Assembly: GCA_037893245.1 (NCBI GenBank)
Contig: JBAIAA010000349.1
Location: 806,001 to 870,000, forward strand
Length of the DNA: 64,000 nt
Source of the DNA: Crossaster papposus
Lineage: Eukaryota; Echinodermata; Asteroidea; Velatida; Solasteridae
Reading direction: 5' to 3'
The position numbers and the translations under genes were made by a program. The first letter of the stretch is position 1. Each line of letters starts with the position of its first letter. Below, piece after piece: positions 1 to 10,909 of the stretch. The notes under the pieces are model-generated. The model was not told the DNA's origin and searched no databases. It was given only the letters and a program-made list of their open reading frames with translations.

Positions 1-327
1 GTACAATTCATTAAATGTCACTTTTATCGAGTAATGAAGTCTCTGCAAGTCCATCACAAGTCCTCCCGTTTAAAGTCAATTCACTATATGAACTGTACTA
101 AAGCATCGACTGGTTTTATATCACACTACAAGAACATGATCGTTTCTCTGGTTTTTTCCTAGCATATACATGTAGTATGAACACAAACCTTCAAACAAGT
201 CAGTGTATAACAATATTTTCTATAAAGTACTAACCCCCAAATCCATTAATTTCTGAAAATTACAGCAAAAGCAAAATATTGGTTCTTTCTACCTATATGT
301 TCAACTGTTTGCATATTTTGTTTCCAG

Positions 328-3300
328 AGTGTATCAATTCGAACACTTCTTGTCTGACCACGAGTGTGATGGTTTGATGGGCGCTCACCACCGTCACGTG
401 TCTCACTTTTTAGAGGATCCCATCATCTGCTTCGACTCTCTGGAGACGCTGAGGAGACACCTCAAAAACACAAACTTCAAAAACAAGAAAGTCACCAATC
501 AAGATTTTACAGAAGGTATATATCTCTGGGCCATACTCACGAAAGTGAGGTAAAATCTTCATTTTTGAAACTTGCGGAAAGCAATGACCTGAAGTTAATT
601 ACAAATTAATATACCAGTATTCTCTCATGAATAATTTAAAATGTATCATTGAACAAACCTAACTGTTTTAAGCCACATTTTAACAGACTGCAAACAAATA
701 GTATAAAATATTTTGTAGAAGGCTGTTGGGTGACGTCATAGTACAGTGGGAAATGACGTGAAAAAATAAGTAGTATTTTGTAGAAGGCTGTTGGGTGACG
801 TTACGTAAGAAATGAACTGAAAAATAAGTAGTATTTTGTAGAAGGCTGTTGGGTGACGTTACGTAAGAAATGAACTGAAAAATAAGTAGTATTTTGTAGA
901 AGGCTGTTGGGTGACGTTACGTAAGAAATGAACTGAAAAATAAGTAATATTTTGTAGAAGGCTATTGGGTGACGTTATAGTACAGTAAGAAATGACGTGA
1001 AAAATAAGTAGTATTTTGTAGAAGGCTGAAGTTAATTACAAATTAATATACCAGTATTCTCTGATGAATAATTTAAAATGTATCATTGAACAAACCTAAC
1101 TGTTTTAAGCCACATTTTAACAGACTGCAAAAAAATAGTATAAAATATTTTGTAGAAGGCTGTTGGGTGACGTCATAGTACAGTGGGAAATGACGTGAAA
1201 AAATAAGTAGTATTTTGTAGAAGGCTGTTGGGTGACGTTACGTAAGAAATGAACTGAAAAATAAGTAGTATTTTGTAGAAGGCTCTTGGGTGACGTTACG
1301 TAAGAAATGAACTGAAAAATAAGTAGTATTTTGTAGAAGGCTGTTGGGTGACGTTACGTAAGAAATGAACTGAAAAAAAAGTAGTATTTTGTAAAAGGCT
1401 CTTGGGTGACGTTACGTAAGAAATGAACTGAAAAATAAGTAGTATTTTGTAGAAGGCTGTTGGTGACGTTACGTAAGAAATGAACTGAAAAATAAGTAAT
1501 ATTTTGTAGAAGGCTGTTGGGTGACGTTATAGTCCAGTAAGAAATGACGTGAAAAATAAGTAGTATTTTTGTAGAAGGCTCTTGGGTGACGTTATAGTCC
1601 AGTAAGAAATGACGTGAAAAATAAGTAGTATTTTGTAGAAGGCTCTTGGGTGACGTTATAGTACAGTAAGAAATGACGTGAAAAATAAGTAGTATTTTGT
1701 AGAAGGCTGTTGGGTGACGTTATAGTACAGTAAGAAATGACGTGAAAAATAAGTAGTATTTTGTAGAAGGCTGTTGGGTGACGTTACGTAAGAAATGAAC
1801 TGAAAAATAAGTAGTATTTTGTAGAAGGCTCTTGGGTGACGTTACGTAAGAAATGAACTGAAAAATAAGTAGTATTTTGTAGAAGGCTGTTGGGTGACGT
1901 TACGTAAGAAATGAACTGAAAAATAAGTAATATTTTGTAGAAGGCTGTTGGGTGACGTTATAGTCCAGTAAGAAATGACGTGAAAAATAAGTAGTATTTT
2001 TGTAGAAGGCTCTTGGGTGACGTTATAGTCCAGTAAGAAATGACGTGAAAAATAAGTAGTATTTTGTAGAAGGCTGTTGGGTGACGTTATAGTACAGTAA
2101 GAAATGACGTGAAAAATAAGTAGTATTTTGTAGAAGGCTGTTGGGTGACGTTATAGTACAGTAAGAAATGACGTGAAAAATAAGTAGTATTTTGTAGAAG
2201 GCTGTTGGGTGACGTTATAGTACAGTAAGAAATGACGTGAAAAATAAGTAGTATTTTGTAGAAGGCTGTTGGGTGACGTTATAGTACAGTAAGAAATGAC
2301 GTGAAAAATAAGTAGTATTTTGTAGAAGGCTCTTGGGTGACGTTATAGTACAGTAAGAAATGACGTGAAAAATAAGTAGTATTTTGTAGAAGGCTCTTGG
2401 GTGACGTTATAGTCCAGTAAGAAATGACGTGAAAAATAGGTAGTATTTTGTAGAAGGCTGTTGGGTGACGTTATAGTACAGTAAGAAATGACGTGAAACA
2501 ATAAGTAGTATTTTGTAGAAGGCTGTTGGGTGACGTTACGTAAGAAATGAACTGAAAAATAAGTAGTATTTTGTAGAAGGCTGTTGGGTGACGTTATATA
2601 GTACAGTAAGAAATGACGTGAAAAATAAGTAGTATTTTGTAGAAGGCTGTTGGGTGACGTTATAGTACAGTAAGAAATGACGTGAACAATAAGTAGTATT
2701 TTGTAGAAGGCTGTTGGGTGACGTTACGTAAGAAATGAACTGAAAAATAAGTAATATTTTGTAGAAGGCTGTTGGGTGACGTCATAGTACAGTGGAAATG
2801 ACGTGAAAAAATAAGTAGTATTTTGTAGAAGGCTGTTGGGTGACGTTACGTAAGAAATGAACTGAAAGATAAGTAGTATTTTGTAGAAGGCTGTTGGGTG
2901 ACGTTAGAGTCCAGTAAGAAATGACATGAGAAAATACTCAACTGAAACATGTTTGTGAACAACGATTTTTTCCAAACAAATAACTGTATGTGCAGCTGCC
3001 ACGTCACAAACACACAATTATTCAACATGACGATTCATTATTTTCCAGTGCGAAATCACCACTGACTTTACTTCACAAAATAGGCTGTGCAGTTACAAGT
3101 TACAATTACTACCCCAAATCAAGATAATTTTTTCTTCTAGAAATATTCTCCATTTAATAGTGTAGGTAGTTCTGGCCCCAGGGTAGTGGAAGTAGTATGC
3201 TTGTCCTTTGAGATATGTTTGTCCGGTTTTGGGGGGCCACCCTGTATATAGGGTCCCAATAAACACAATGCCACTAAAATGTACCTGTCAATATGTCCTC

Positions 3301-6300
3301 GTCGATTCTTACTGGACTATACAGTTTCATCGTTATAAATAAATCTTATCCAGAATTATTCATCGACGAATATATATGTATCTATTTCTATTATCCTCAA
3401 GGAACAACCTGCGTAAATGCCAGTTTTTCAAAAGACCTGAAATCCATTCTTGGCTGGTCCACGAGCACCGCGTTCTACCCCGGCGAAACCAAGTTCACGT
3501 TTGTATTTGATGAACGTGTTTACAGAGCAACAGGGCTCGAGCCATCGAACGGCGGCAAATACCAAATCACATCGTATAAGAAGGGAATAGGTATGATAAC
3601 CTTTGGATAACATTGGGATTTCTTTTCTGAAAGCAAATTATGAGGGCACGTACAGCTTCATTTTGTCGGATTCGCCATGCACTGCTCATACGAACGACAT
3701 ACTTCATATATATAGTTAAAGGGAAAGTATATACCATTTGCAACTAATCAACAAGTAACCAAATAAACTGTTAAGAACACTTGTTGTAAATCTATTAATC
3801 ACTCTAAGCTTCCTGTGAAAGAAAATACCAAAGTTAAAGTCGGATGCGTCACAGAGACACATTTTTGAAAACTACAATTACCATAGCTGGTTCAAAATCG
3901 AAATCTTAGAATATTCTTTTCTCGAAATATACAGCATTAAGAGCTAAAACTTTGTCAGGTTAGTTTTCAAGCGCTAGCCAGTGCACGTATAGGGGAGGGG
4001 GAACCCTCCCTTACCGGCGGCACTTGAAGCGTAAACACACAACAAAACAGCAGTATTTTAAAGGTAAGATACACCAATGGATTATCATGATTAGGTGGAT
4101 TTGGGGTTTGTATTTTATAGTAAATAGTTTAACTGACCTGTCTAAAGTTTTACAATCATAGATGCCGAGAAAAGCAAGAAAATCTATGTTCGTTTTCAAC
4201 CGGCGTTGGGCAGTGGTTCTTATGTTGTTCTTGTTTGTTCGTGATCGCCGTCCGGCGATCGAGATTTAAAAAAAATAAAATTCAATTTTTCGGAACAAAC
4301 AATTACAGGATTTTGCTGGATGCTTATATATACAGTCATTATTTACTTTCAAATAAATAAGATATTTCTTAATAATAAGGGAGTAACATTTTTTAAATAT
4401 CTGCCAATGGTTTTAACTTCTGCAAACGGATTTTAACTTTTTGCACCCTCTATTAAATAAATGAATACGTGTACACTATACTGTGTTAAAGGGATCGTAT
4501 ACGTTTGGTGATTGGAACCCACTGTTTGTTTCAATCCTATATAGTTATAGATATATACCATAAAACTAACCTGTACAAAATTTCATTTCAAAAGGTGGTA
4601 GCGATTTTGAGATATTGCCGAAAATCTGGAGCGGTTATGTCCACGCAGGAAGAATAATCTGCATTGGTAGGCCTATACACAATATGCACTATCATTTGAA
4701 GAAATGTTGCTGAAATGTTGCAGTGCATGACAAAATGGTATATAGGCCTACTATGGTATAATTATACTTGAAATCATCACAGTTCCATGTTCATGTGTTT
4801 AGGTTACAAAACTCACACGGACTGCACTATCGGAAACAGCGACTTGCGGGACCGCATGGGAACGATTCTGGTCTATTTGCAAGACGTTGAAGAAGGGGGC
4901 CAAACTGAATTCCCAGGTAATTCTATATAAAGCGGTGGCCACATCTACGGTCATGAACGTAGTTAAACGTAGTTGAACGTATAATTGAACGTAGTTGAAC
5001 GTAGTTCATTCGAACGTAGTTCATTTGAACGTAGTTCATTTGAACGTAGTTCATTTGACCGTAGTAGACTGTAGTTGACCGTACTTCAACCGTAGTGCCG
5101 TAGCTACTACGGTCAACTACGGTCACATTACGGTAAAGTCGGGTCAACTATACGGTCCACACTACGGTCAAGTAGGGTCAACTAGGCTCAACTAGGGTCA
5201 ACTAGGGTTAATTACGTATATACAAGGTTCACAGTACGGTACAGGCATCCAAGATGACCGTAGAAATATTTTCAACATGTCCAGGACTATCCCGATTCAT
5301 CCAGTACCATCCAGAACTACCCCGGACCCAACACGAACCACCCAGGAACCAACACGGATAGGACCCCGGATCGGCAACATTTCAGTCCGGGATGGTTCGG
5401 GACCTTGGTGTGACTGGGGCTTTATATTGAGTTATGATTGAAAATAGCCGATTTGACAGTGAGGAATCGGGTTGTTTGTTTTTTTGGCATGATACAATTC
5501 CCTCATAATGTTTTCTTTCGAACTACCAAGTATATTGTGTTTACTGGGAAGGGGCGTAATCATACAGGTAGCTTACGTTTTTTCCCTCCATTTTTCAGAA
5601 CGATTTTCGATCACAGGGGAAGGACATTAAATTGAAGGACGTGTAACGTCAATATTATAGATTTTTTAAATACCCTACCCAATAAATTATATATCTTTTT
5701 AAAGCTAAGAATTCAAGGAATCTGGAAATACCAATATCTCAAAATATCAAAATGTCAACTTTACTCTGATTTCGTGGGAGCAGGTAATATGAGTCATACC
5801 CCACATCACAGCAGTTAACAATTGTAAAATGATGTCATTAGTAAAGCCCGAACTGTTTTCTAACCATTATGACTGTATGTGCCATATTTAAAAAATATTC
5901 AAAATTTTAATTTTGGGAAAGTTTGTGTCTGAGCGTATACTTCTTTTTGATACACCCTGAAGTTACCAGGGCTAATATACTATAGTCAGTACGTGTTGTG
6001 TGTTGTTGTAACGTTTAATTTCAATGTTACCATTCGGCTTAACAATGTGTACAATCATATAGAAATTGCCAGAAAATTATAAGATTTGATAGAAACTATG
6101 TAAACAAGTAAAGTAATAAAGAAGCGGAGAAATAAGTGACAACATCTAGGTATAGCGTATAACGCCTTATGCCCTCACCTATGGACAGACAATGACCCTG
6201 CAGGGAACCATACCGTACCAAGGGACAAACAAAAAGATTAGTGTGATACACAGCGATACTATAAGTTTACAAATAAAACTGAAATTACAAGTATGAATCC

Positions 6301-7507
6301 AGGAATCACATAATGTATACGTGTATCTGCTTTATACAGAATTAGGAATCAGCGTCAGACCACGCAAAGGACGTGCCATTGCTTGGAATAACGAGGACAC
6401 CGAGGGTAGATGCGATCCTTACTCAGTTCATGTAGCACAGCCGGTCATCAAGGGCCACAAGGTTATCTTGCAAAGATGGTAAATTCTTAAATGTCTTTAT
6501 TTAATGATTTTAAGATAACTTTCCGGAAATTATAGGAGAAGAAGAATGCCTTGTGCCTGGGCAGCCGAACCGACTACGTACCCACCGTCGACGTTAATAC
6601 GCGTCCAGTCGAGTCATTCTGATAGCCTATGAGGAACTCGAGTTGAGTAGAGTCATTTGCCTGCAGTGACTCGGGTTGAGTCACTTACCCAGCGGGACTC
6701 GAGTAGAGTCGCCAACAAATGTGACTTGGGTCCGAGTCGACTCGAGTCATGGTTACAATTAAACGGCATACAAATAAAGCCATACAAGTGTGTCGGCCAC
6801 AGAGGTCATTCATGGAGGACATAGAATATACGCAAGTATGGGACAGTACGGTACGAAATACGGTACCCTCTGGAGACTTGAACACAATTGGGACAATGGG
6901 AGTGAAAAGGTCTCGAAAGGGTAATTTCTATATATGAATAGGTCTCCATTAGGAAATTCACGAATTAGATTTTTGGATTGTACCTAAATTACTCAAAAAC
7001 TACGGTTAGAATGTGGGTTAGGGTTAGTGTTTGGGTTAGGGTATAATATAGGGTATATTGGGTCGAAATTTCAACCCAGGAAATTAATTGTGGTTGAAAT
7101 AGGAGCATTTTGAAAAAGGTGCCCGACTTTTTAAGCAGTTTGTACACGAGAACAAAGAGATGTCCCACTAGGATACAAATTTGAGAGTTCGTGTTCTCAG
7201 TGTTTTTTTTGTGTGTTAAAATCGAGATAACATGTTTAATTCTTAAGCATCTTTAGTGAGTTCCACTGATTGCAATATTTTAACAGGACATTTGTTGATC
7301 TCGTATTTTATTTTTCTTAGGTACTATTATCAGAATTTCTACATGCTGGGTAAGAGACCATCATACGAGCCAGATCTACCAGTGCGTAAAGAGCTGCAGC
7401 CTTACGTATCGTGTGACGAGTATGACCATGGTAGCTGTCGTTGGTACGATGAGTGGGGTTATGATCACCTCGTTCAATATAGACAGGCCAAAGACCACCT
7501 ATATTAA
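328..7507 (+). CDS. 2-oxoglutarate/Fe(II) oxygenase, prolyl 4-hydroxylase-like (partial, five 3' exons)
   Basis: Five exons joined by canonical GT-AG sites and consistent phases: 328-515, 3402-3590, 4803-4916, 6340-6478, 7321-7507 (271 residues plus stop TAA; 5' end outside the window). The joined protein shows the P4Hc double-stranded beta-helix signature: HTD (residues 130-132 of this fragment) and a distal His in SVHVAQPV (194) as the iron triad, and Lys204 in GHKVIL as the expected 2-oxoglutarate-binding residue. The block GTILVYLQDVEEGGQTEFP and the PRKGRAIAWNN stretch are typical of prolyl 4-hydroxylase catalytic domains. Known chemistry of the family is hydroxylation of a prolyl side chain coupled to 2OG decarboxylation; the substrate here cannot be read. 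A short Cys/Tyr/Trp-rich tail follows the catalytic domain. No signal peptide can be judged because the N-terminus is missing. The first intron holds a large minisatellite and the later introns hold MITE remnants. Confidence 0.86.
707..2932. repeat. 58/64-bp minisatellite in intron of the 2OG oxygenase gene
   Basis: About 36 tandem units of two related lengths. The short unit (58 bp) contains GTGACGTTACGTAAGAAATG; the long unit (about 64 bp) contains GTGACGTTATAGTACAGTAAG; both share GTAGTATTTTGTAGAAGGCT. Blocks of one type alternate with blocks of the other. A flanking segment (CTGAAGTTAATTACAAATTA) occurs at about 591 and again at about 1027, showing that a larger block including flank was itself duplicated. 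A few units carry the full CRE palindrome TGACGTCA; the short units carry TTACGTAA. Confidence 0.95.
3591..4802. other. Intron with remnants of two MITE families
   Basis: No coding signal. About 4058-4419 is a diverged copy of the family with termini AAAGGTAGGATACACCATTG (other copies in ERCC3 introns near 20.7, 24.0-24.6, 29.9 and 30.3 kb). About 4487-4672 is half of a second family beginning AAAGGGATCGTATACGTTTGG, whose complete copy lies at 20813-21203. Confidence 0.75.
4945..5225. repeat. Degenerate ACGTAGTT(C/G) short-period repeat
   Basis: Imperfect units of roughly 10-17 bp such as GAACGTAGTTCATTT run to about 5060, then the complementary-looking words CTACGGTCAACTACGGTC follow, so the array partly inverts within itself. 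The rest of this intron (to 6339) shows nothing recognisable. Confidence 0.7.
6560..6752. repeat. GACTCGAGT-rich degenerate repeat
   Basis: Repeated words GACTCGAGT / GAGTCGACTCGAGTCA, containing the CTCGAG palindrome several times, inside the last intron of the 2OG oxygenase gene. No coding signal. Confidence 0.6.
6862..7180 (+). repeat. Dispersed repeat with internal TTAGGG-like words (inverted mate at 34.1 kb)
   Basis: Segment with GGGTTAGGGTTAGTGTTTGGG flanked by GTACCCTCTGGAGAC and CACTAGGATACAAATTT. The same block occurs reverse-complemented at about 34120-34422 in an ERCC3 intron. It lacks a coding ORF and looks like a non-autonomous element. Confidence 0.7.
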
Positions 7508-7726
7508 CAAAATGGGGGGGGGGGGGGGGGGGCGGTGCTTTAGCCCCCTCCCCCTTCTCTTAAAAAAAAGGAAAACAAGTAAATTTATGGTAAATACGGA
7601 CGTTGACGTCACGTGCAAAGGGTCCAACCCCCTAGATATTGGCTATAGAACCGTGCCTACATCGATGTGTACCTTGCCAAAAATCACCACGAGCATTATT
7701 CCCTCCATTGAATACCTACCAACCCC
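7508..7726. other. 3' flank of the 2OG oxygenase gene with poly(G) tract
   Basis: Starts with a run of 17-18 G at about 7514 followed by a C-rich pyrimidine tract. No clear AATAAA signal was found. Nothing else is recognised before the element that starts at 7727. Confidence 0.5.
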
Positions 7727-8313
7727 TAGCCTTGGTCAAGGCGCGTTCGTCGTTATCCGTCTGTCGTTAATTATGCTGCTAGCTCGCGCTCCCCTTGCAA
7801 AGATACAGCTAGCGCGAACAGCGACCTCATACGGCCACTGTTTTGCAAATCAACTGAAGTTACTTTTTTGCCTTGGATTAACCGTTTTTGAAATCTTATG
7901 GTTTTCCTATATTTTGCGCCACATTTCTAGCGCATGACCTCGTATATGCGAATACAGATAAGTATAGGCGAGGCTAAGATGTGGAGTGTCCGCAATCACA
8001 ATTCCTACAAGCCTTCGTAAAAATCACTCAACTTTCTCCGATAAAATATTATGTCAACGATGGCGGTGTTCGTAAACACTTGCGAGCTAGCTATGACCTT
8101 TCACCCCTAGCTCAAATTATGCAGTTTCTACGCAACGATCGACCAATAAGAAAACGACTATAAAGGTCAGCCATTATTATGCAAATTAACTGAAGATATT
8201 ATCTTCAGTTAATTTGCATAATATATATGGCCGCGTGAGGTCGTTGTTTGAGATCCGATTACCGCCGCGCTGTACGTACGGACGGGTAACGATGAACGCC
8301 TTGACCAAGGCTA
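7727..8313. mobile_element. TAG-ended TIR element with perfect 9-bp target-site duplication
   Basis: Begins TAGCCTTGGTCAAGGCGCG and ends with the matching inverted sequence (CGCCTTGACCAAGGCTA). Both sides are flanked by the same 9 bases, ACCAACCCC (7718-7726 and 8314-8322). A reverse-orientation relative occupies the right part of the element at 22393-22948. The interior has no intact transposase. A long AT-rich palindrome lies at 8176-8222. Nine-base target duplications with TIRs are typical of Mutator-like elements, but no transposase is present to prove this. Confidence 0.85.
8176..8222. repeat. Near-perfect 47-bp palindrome with two octamer motifs
   Basis: Two 23-bp arms separated by one T. 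Each arm contains ATGCAAAT, the POU-factor octamer, on opposite strands (8179-8186 and 8212-8219). It sits inside the TAG-ended element. Confidence 0.9.
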
Positions 8314-8408
8314 ACCAACCCCCTGCAGGCTGATGGCTATAGTCTTGCTCCAAGACAGAATTGTTCATTTTGTTCCTTCCGGGGCGCGCCGTATACCGTC
8401 CGTCTATG

Positions 8409-8648
8409 GGCCTTTTCGAATCCCTTGCTTCGTCTCCGTCTTTAGCTTAAGGCGATTTTAGATTCCCAACTGCAAGATCCCTTGCCACATTTTGATGCCC
8501 GTTGTGCTTCAGAAACATTCAATCTACTGATATGAACCCAAAAGTGAGACTATTTATATTTGCTTTAATTTCTATTTGCTTCTCAGTAATTCAGAATTCG
8601 GAGGCGAAGCCAAAGCCAAAGACGAAGCAAAGGTTTCGAAAAGGCCCT
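8409..8648 (+). mobile_element. MITE, GGCCTTTTCGAAtCCC termini, with signal-peptide-like ORF
   Basis: Termini are inverted (GGGCCTTTTCGAATCCCTTG at the left, CAAAGGTTTCGAAAAGGCCC at the right). A second, diverged direct copy is at about 9209-9446 and a shorter relative at about 41165-41285. From 8532 the interior reads MNPKVRLFIFALISICF followed by a small-residue/charged stretch, which looks like a secretion signal; the same frame is broken in the second copy by an insertion. Confidence 0.75.
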
Positions 8649-8770
8649 ATATATCTATGCAGTTCATCAATCATCAATACTCCGAAAACGGGCTTATCAT
8701 TGAGGGCGCCCTTGATTATCACGAGATATATTTGTTACCGAGTATAAAGTGCACATTCTGCTGTAAATAA

Positions 8771-9208
8771 TGTACTTTTATGTAAGATAATTACACGTCA
8801 AGCAAGAACTTAGTTCAGTGGAAATGCTGACGTGTCGATGACACGAAACTAGTATGCGACTCACGTCGTGATTGGAGTCAGTTATTAATTATTCTCTTTC
8901 ACTCGTGGACACAAATCCCTGCTAGTATTATTAATAAGTGCTAAATTTCGCACGAAACGAAAGCAATATTTTACCGTTTTAAATTTGTGCCTCAACAAAT
9001 CCAGGTGCATTAGAAACTAGAAAGTATAATGCCTATGACAATTTTCGGGACTTTTCTGAAGTAAAAATAGTCTGTGACAAATCCTGAAAAAAGTTTAGAG
9101 AAGATGGCATAATTTGTGCCCTAAGCTGTACTGTTTTGTTTCAGTTCGTTTTGTGTGCTGCCAGACCCATTTTATATGCGCATATGCGTGAAGAATGTTG
9201 CATTTATT
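8771..9208. other. Intergenic, nothing recognised
   Basis: Mixed-composition sequence without coding potential, TIRs or obvious tandem structure. Confidence 0.5.
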
Positions 9209-9446
9209 AGGGCATTTTCGAATCCCTGACTTTGTCTTCATCTTTGGCTTAAGGCGATTTTAGATTCCTAATGCAAGATTCCCTGCCACATTCTGATTCC
9301 TGTTGTGCTTCAGAAACATTCAATTCATGAACCCAAAAGTTAGACTATATTTATATTTGCTCTAATTTCTATTTGCTTCTCAGTAATTTGGAATTCGGAG
9401 GCGAAGCCGAAGCCAAAGCCGAAGCAAAGGTTTTGAAAAGACCCTT
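9209..9446 (+). mobile_element. MITE, second copy of the GGCCTTTTCGAA family
   Basis: Direct-orientation copy of the element at 8409-8648, with several small indels. Termini AGGGCATTTTCGAATCCC and TTTTGAAAAGACCCTTGG are still recognisable as inverted repeats. Confidence 0.75.
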
Positions 9447-10589
9447 GGTTAAAAAAGTTCATTGCATACTCGCCTTTAGGGGCGTGGCAGCCATTTTAAA
9501 ATTGGGGATTCATGATTACATGTACATGTATGTCAATCTTTTAAATTAATAATGTCTGTGCAATATGTACTTTTAGATTCAAAATAACAGTTCGCTCTCA
9601 AAAACTAAAAAAGACACCATGCCAGTTTTATAAGAAACTTATCGACAGCTATATAGCATAAAAGCATTTACCATCGGCATGAATATTACACCCATGACTT
9701 AATACTAGTGAAACCATACCTTACAAATAAATGTACATGTACATGTATTTAAATCACTTTGTGTACATTTTACTAAGATGAAATGTTACTCGTATTTGAA
9801 TAAAATGAATTCATTTATTGTTTCATTCCATTCAAGTGATAAATGAGTATATGTGTATACACTATAAATACACAAAGCTCAAAATGAATTATATTCTAAA
9901 GCTCGTCACTAATAACGTTTTGTAACGCTGTATTTATACATGAAGTATAAATGAAAGTTTTATAAATATTTGTTGTGTGTGTGTGCTACAGTTCAATAAA
10001 TCAATCAATCTTATGGTTTCTTTTCTCCCCTTTTTACTAGCTCCTGTCAGTGTATGCAAATGTGTGTAACTCTCGCTCTTGTTAACACTTTTAGCAGGAA
10101 ACTGCAGGTCAACTGGGTCATGCCGAGTCCAACGTATATTACACTGATAAGCAAAGCCATATGCCCATTTATTAACTACAGAAGCGTCATTCACTGTATA
10201 CATGCAAAGAATCCTTCAATGCACTGCAGCTGTAGTGATTTGGCATGTACCACTGACTTGCAGCAAAGAACTCTCATAGAGGAACGGTTAATATACCTAG
10301 ATCTTTTATTTTAGACAAATTTATAATGTTTTTTTTAATTTACATCCTTTGAACTTTGACACTTCGTATGGAGTGTGGACATAGTGATCAAACCAAATTT
10401 GTTAAATAAAATTTACAATACTTTAAAAGTTGGTTTTCAGTTAAATCATAATTACTTAAATATAAAGAGGTGAACCAATTGTTTAAGGGGGCACTCATGA
10501 ATGGCATCTGTAATAGTGTTCGTGAACAATTTAAAGTTTTCTTGTTATCACTCAAGGGGTTGGGGTTCATTTAAAATAAAGATATTAAA
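9447..10589. other. Intergenic AT-rich sequence, nothing recognised
   Basis: AT-rich with several short ORFs in unrelated frames. No splice-supported coding signal. TTTATT at about 10309 could be a poly(A) signal for the minus-strand JmjC gene, but this is weak. Confidence 0.45.
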
Positions 10590-10790
10590 AACCAGTTCAT
10601 GTCGGATGACGTGAAGTTGGGAAGACATGCAATTTTTTTTCGCAATTCAAAACGGAGGATGGATAAACATGACAGGAGCTAGGTCGTAAATATCAGGGCA
10701 TGCTACCCACAGATGCCGGCCTGAACCTGTCTCGGATCGGAGTTTGTAAACAAACAAAAAATCCCGCGCCTGGGTCCCTATTGAAATAGA
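10590..10790. mobile_element. Diverged copy of the 'AACCAGTTCGCGCC' MITE family
   Basis: Shows the ordered landmarks of the family (ACCAGTTC, CGGATGACG, AAAACGGA, GCCGGCCTGAACC, CGGATCGGAGTTTG, AATCCCGCGCC) but is much more diverged than the copies at 29-42 kb. Confidence 0.6.
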
Positions 10791-10909
10791 TAAGATTTGA
10801 TGAACGGTTCAAGTCTAACACGTCCAACATGTCTTGGAAGCAGGCGATACTGATGAAACTTTGTGCCAAATGAGCCTTGAAGATAAGACAACTCTACAGA
10901 CCGGCAACT

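Noticed and set aside
4923-5147. 74-codon minus-strand ORF with NYVQM repeats
   Set aside because: Short-period DNA repeat in an intron.
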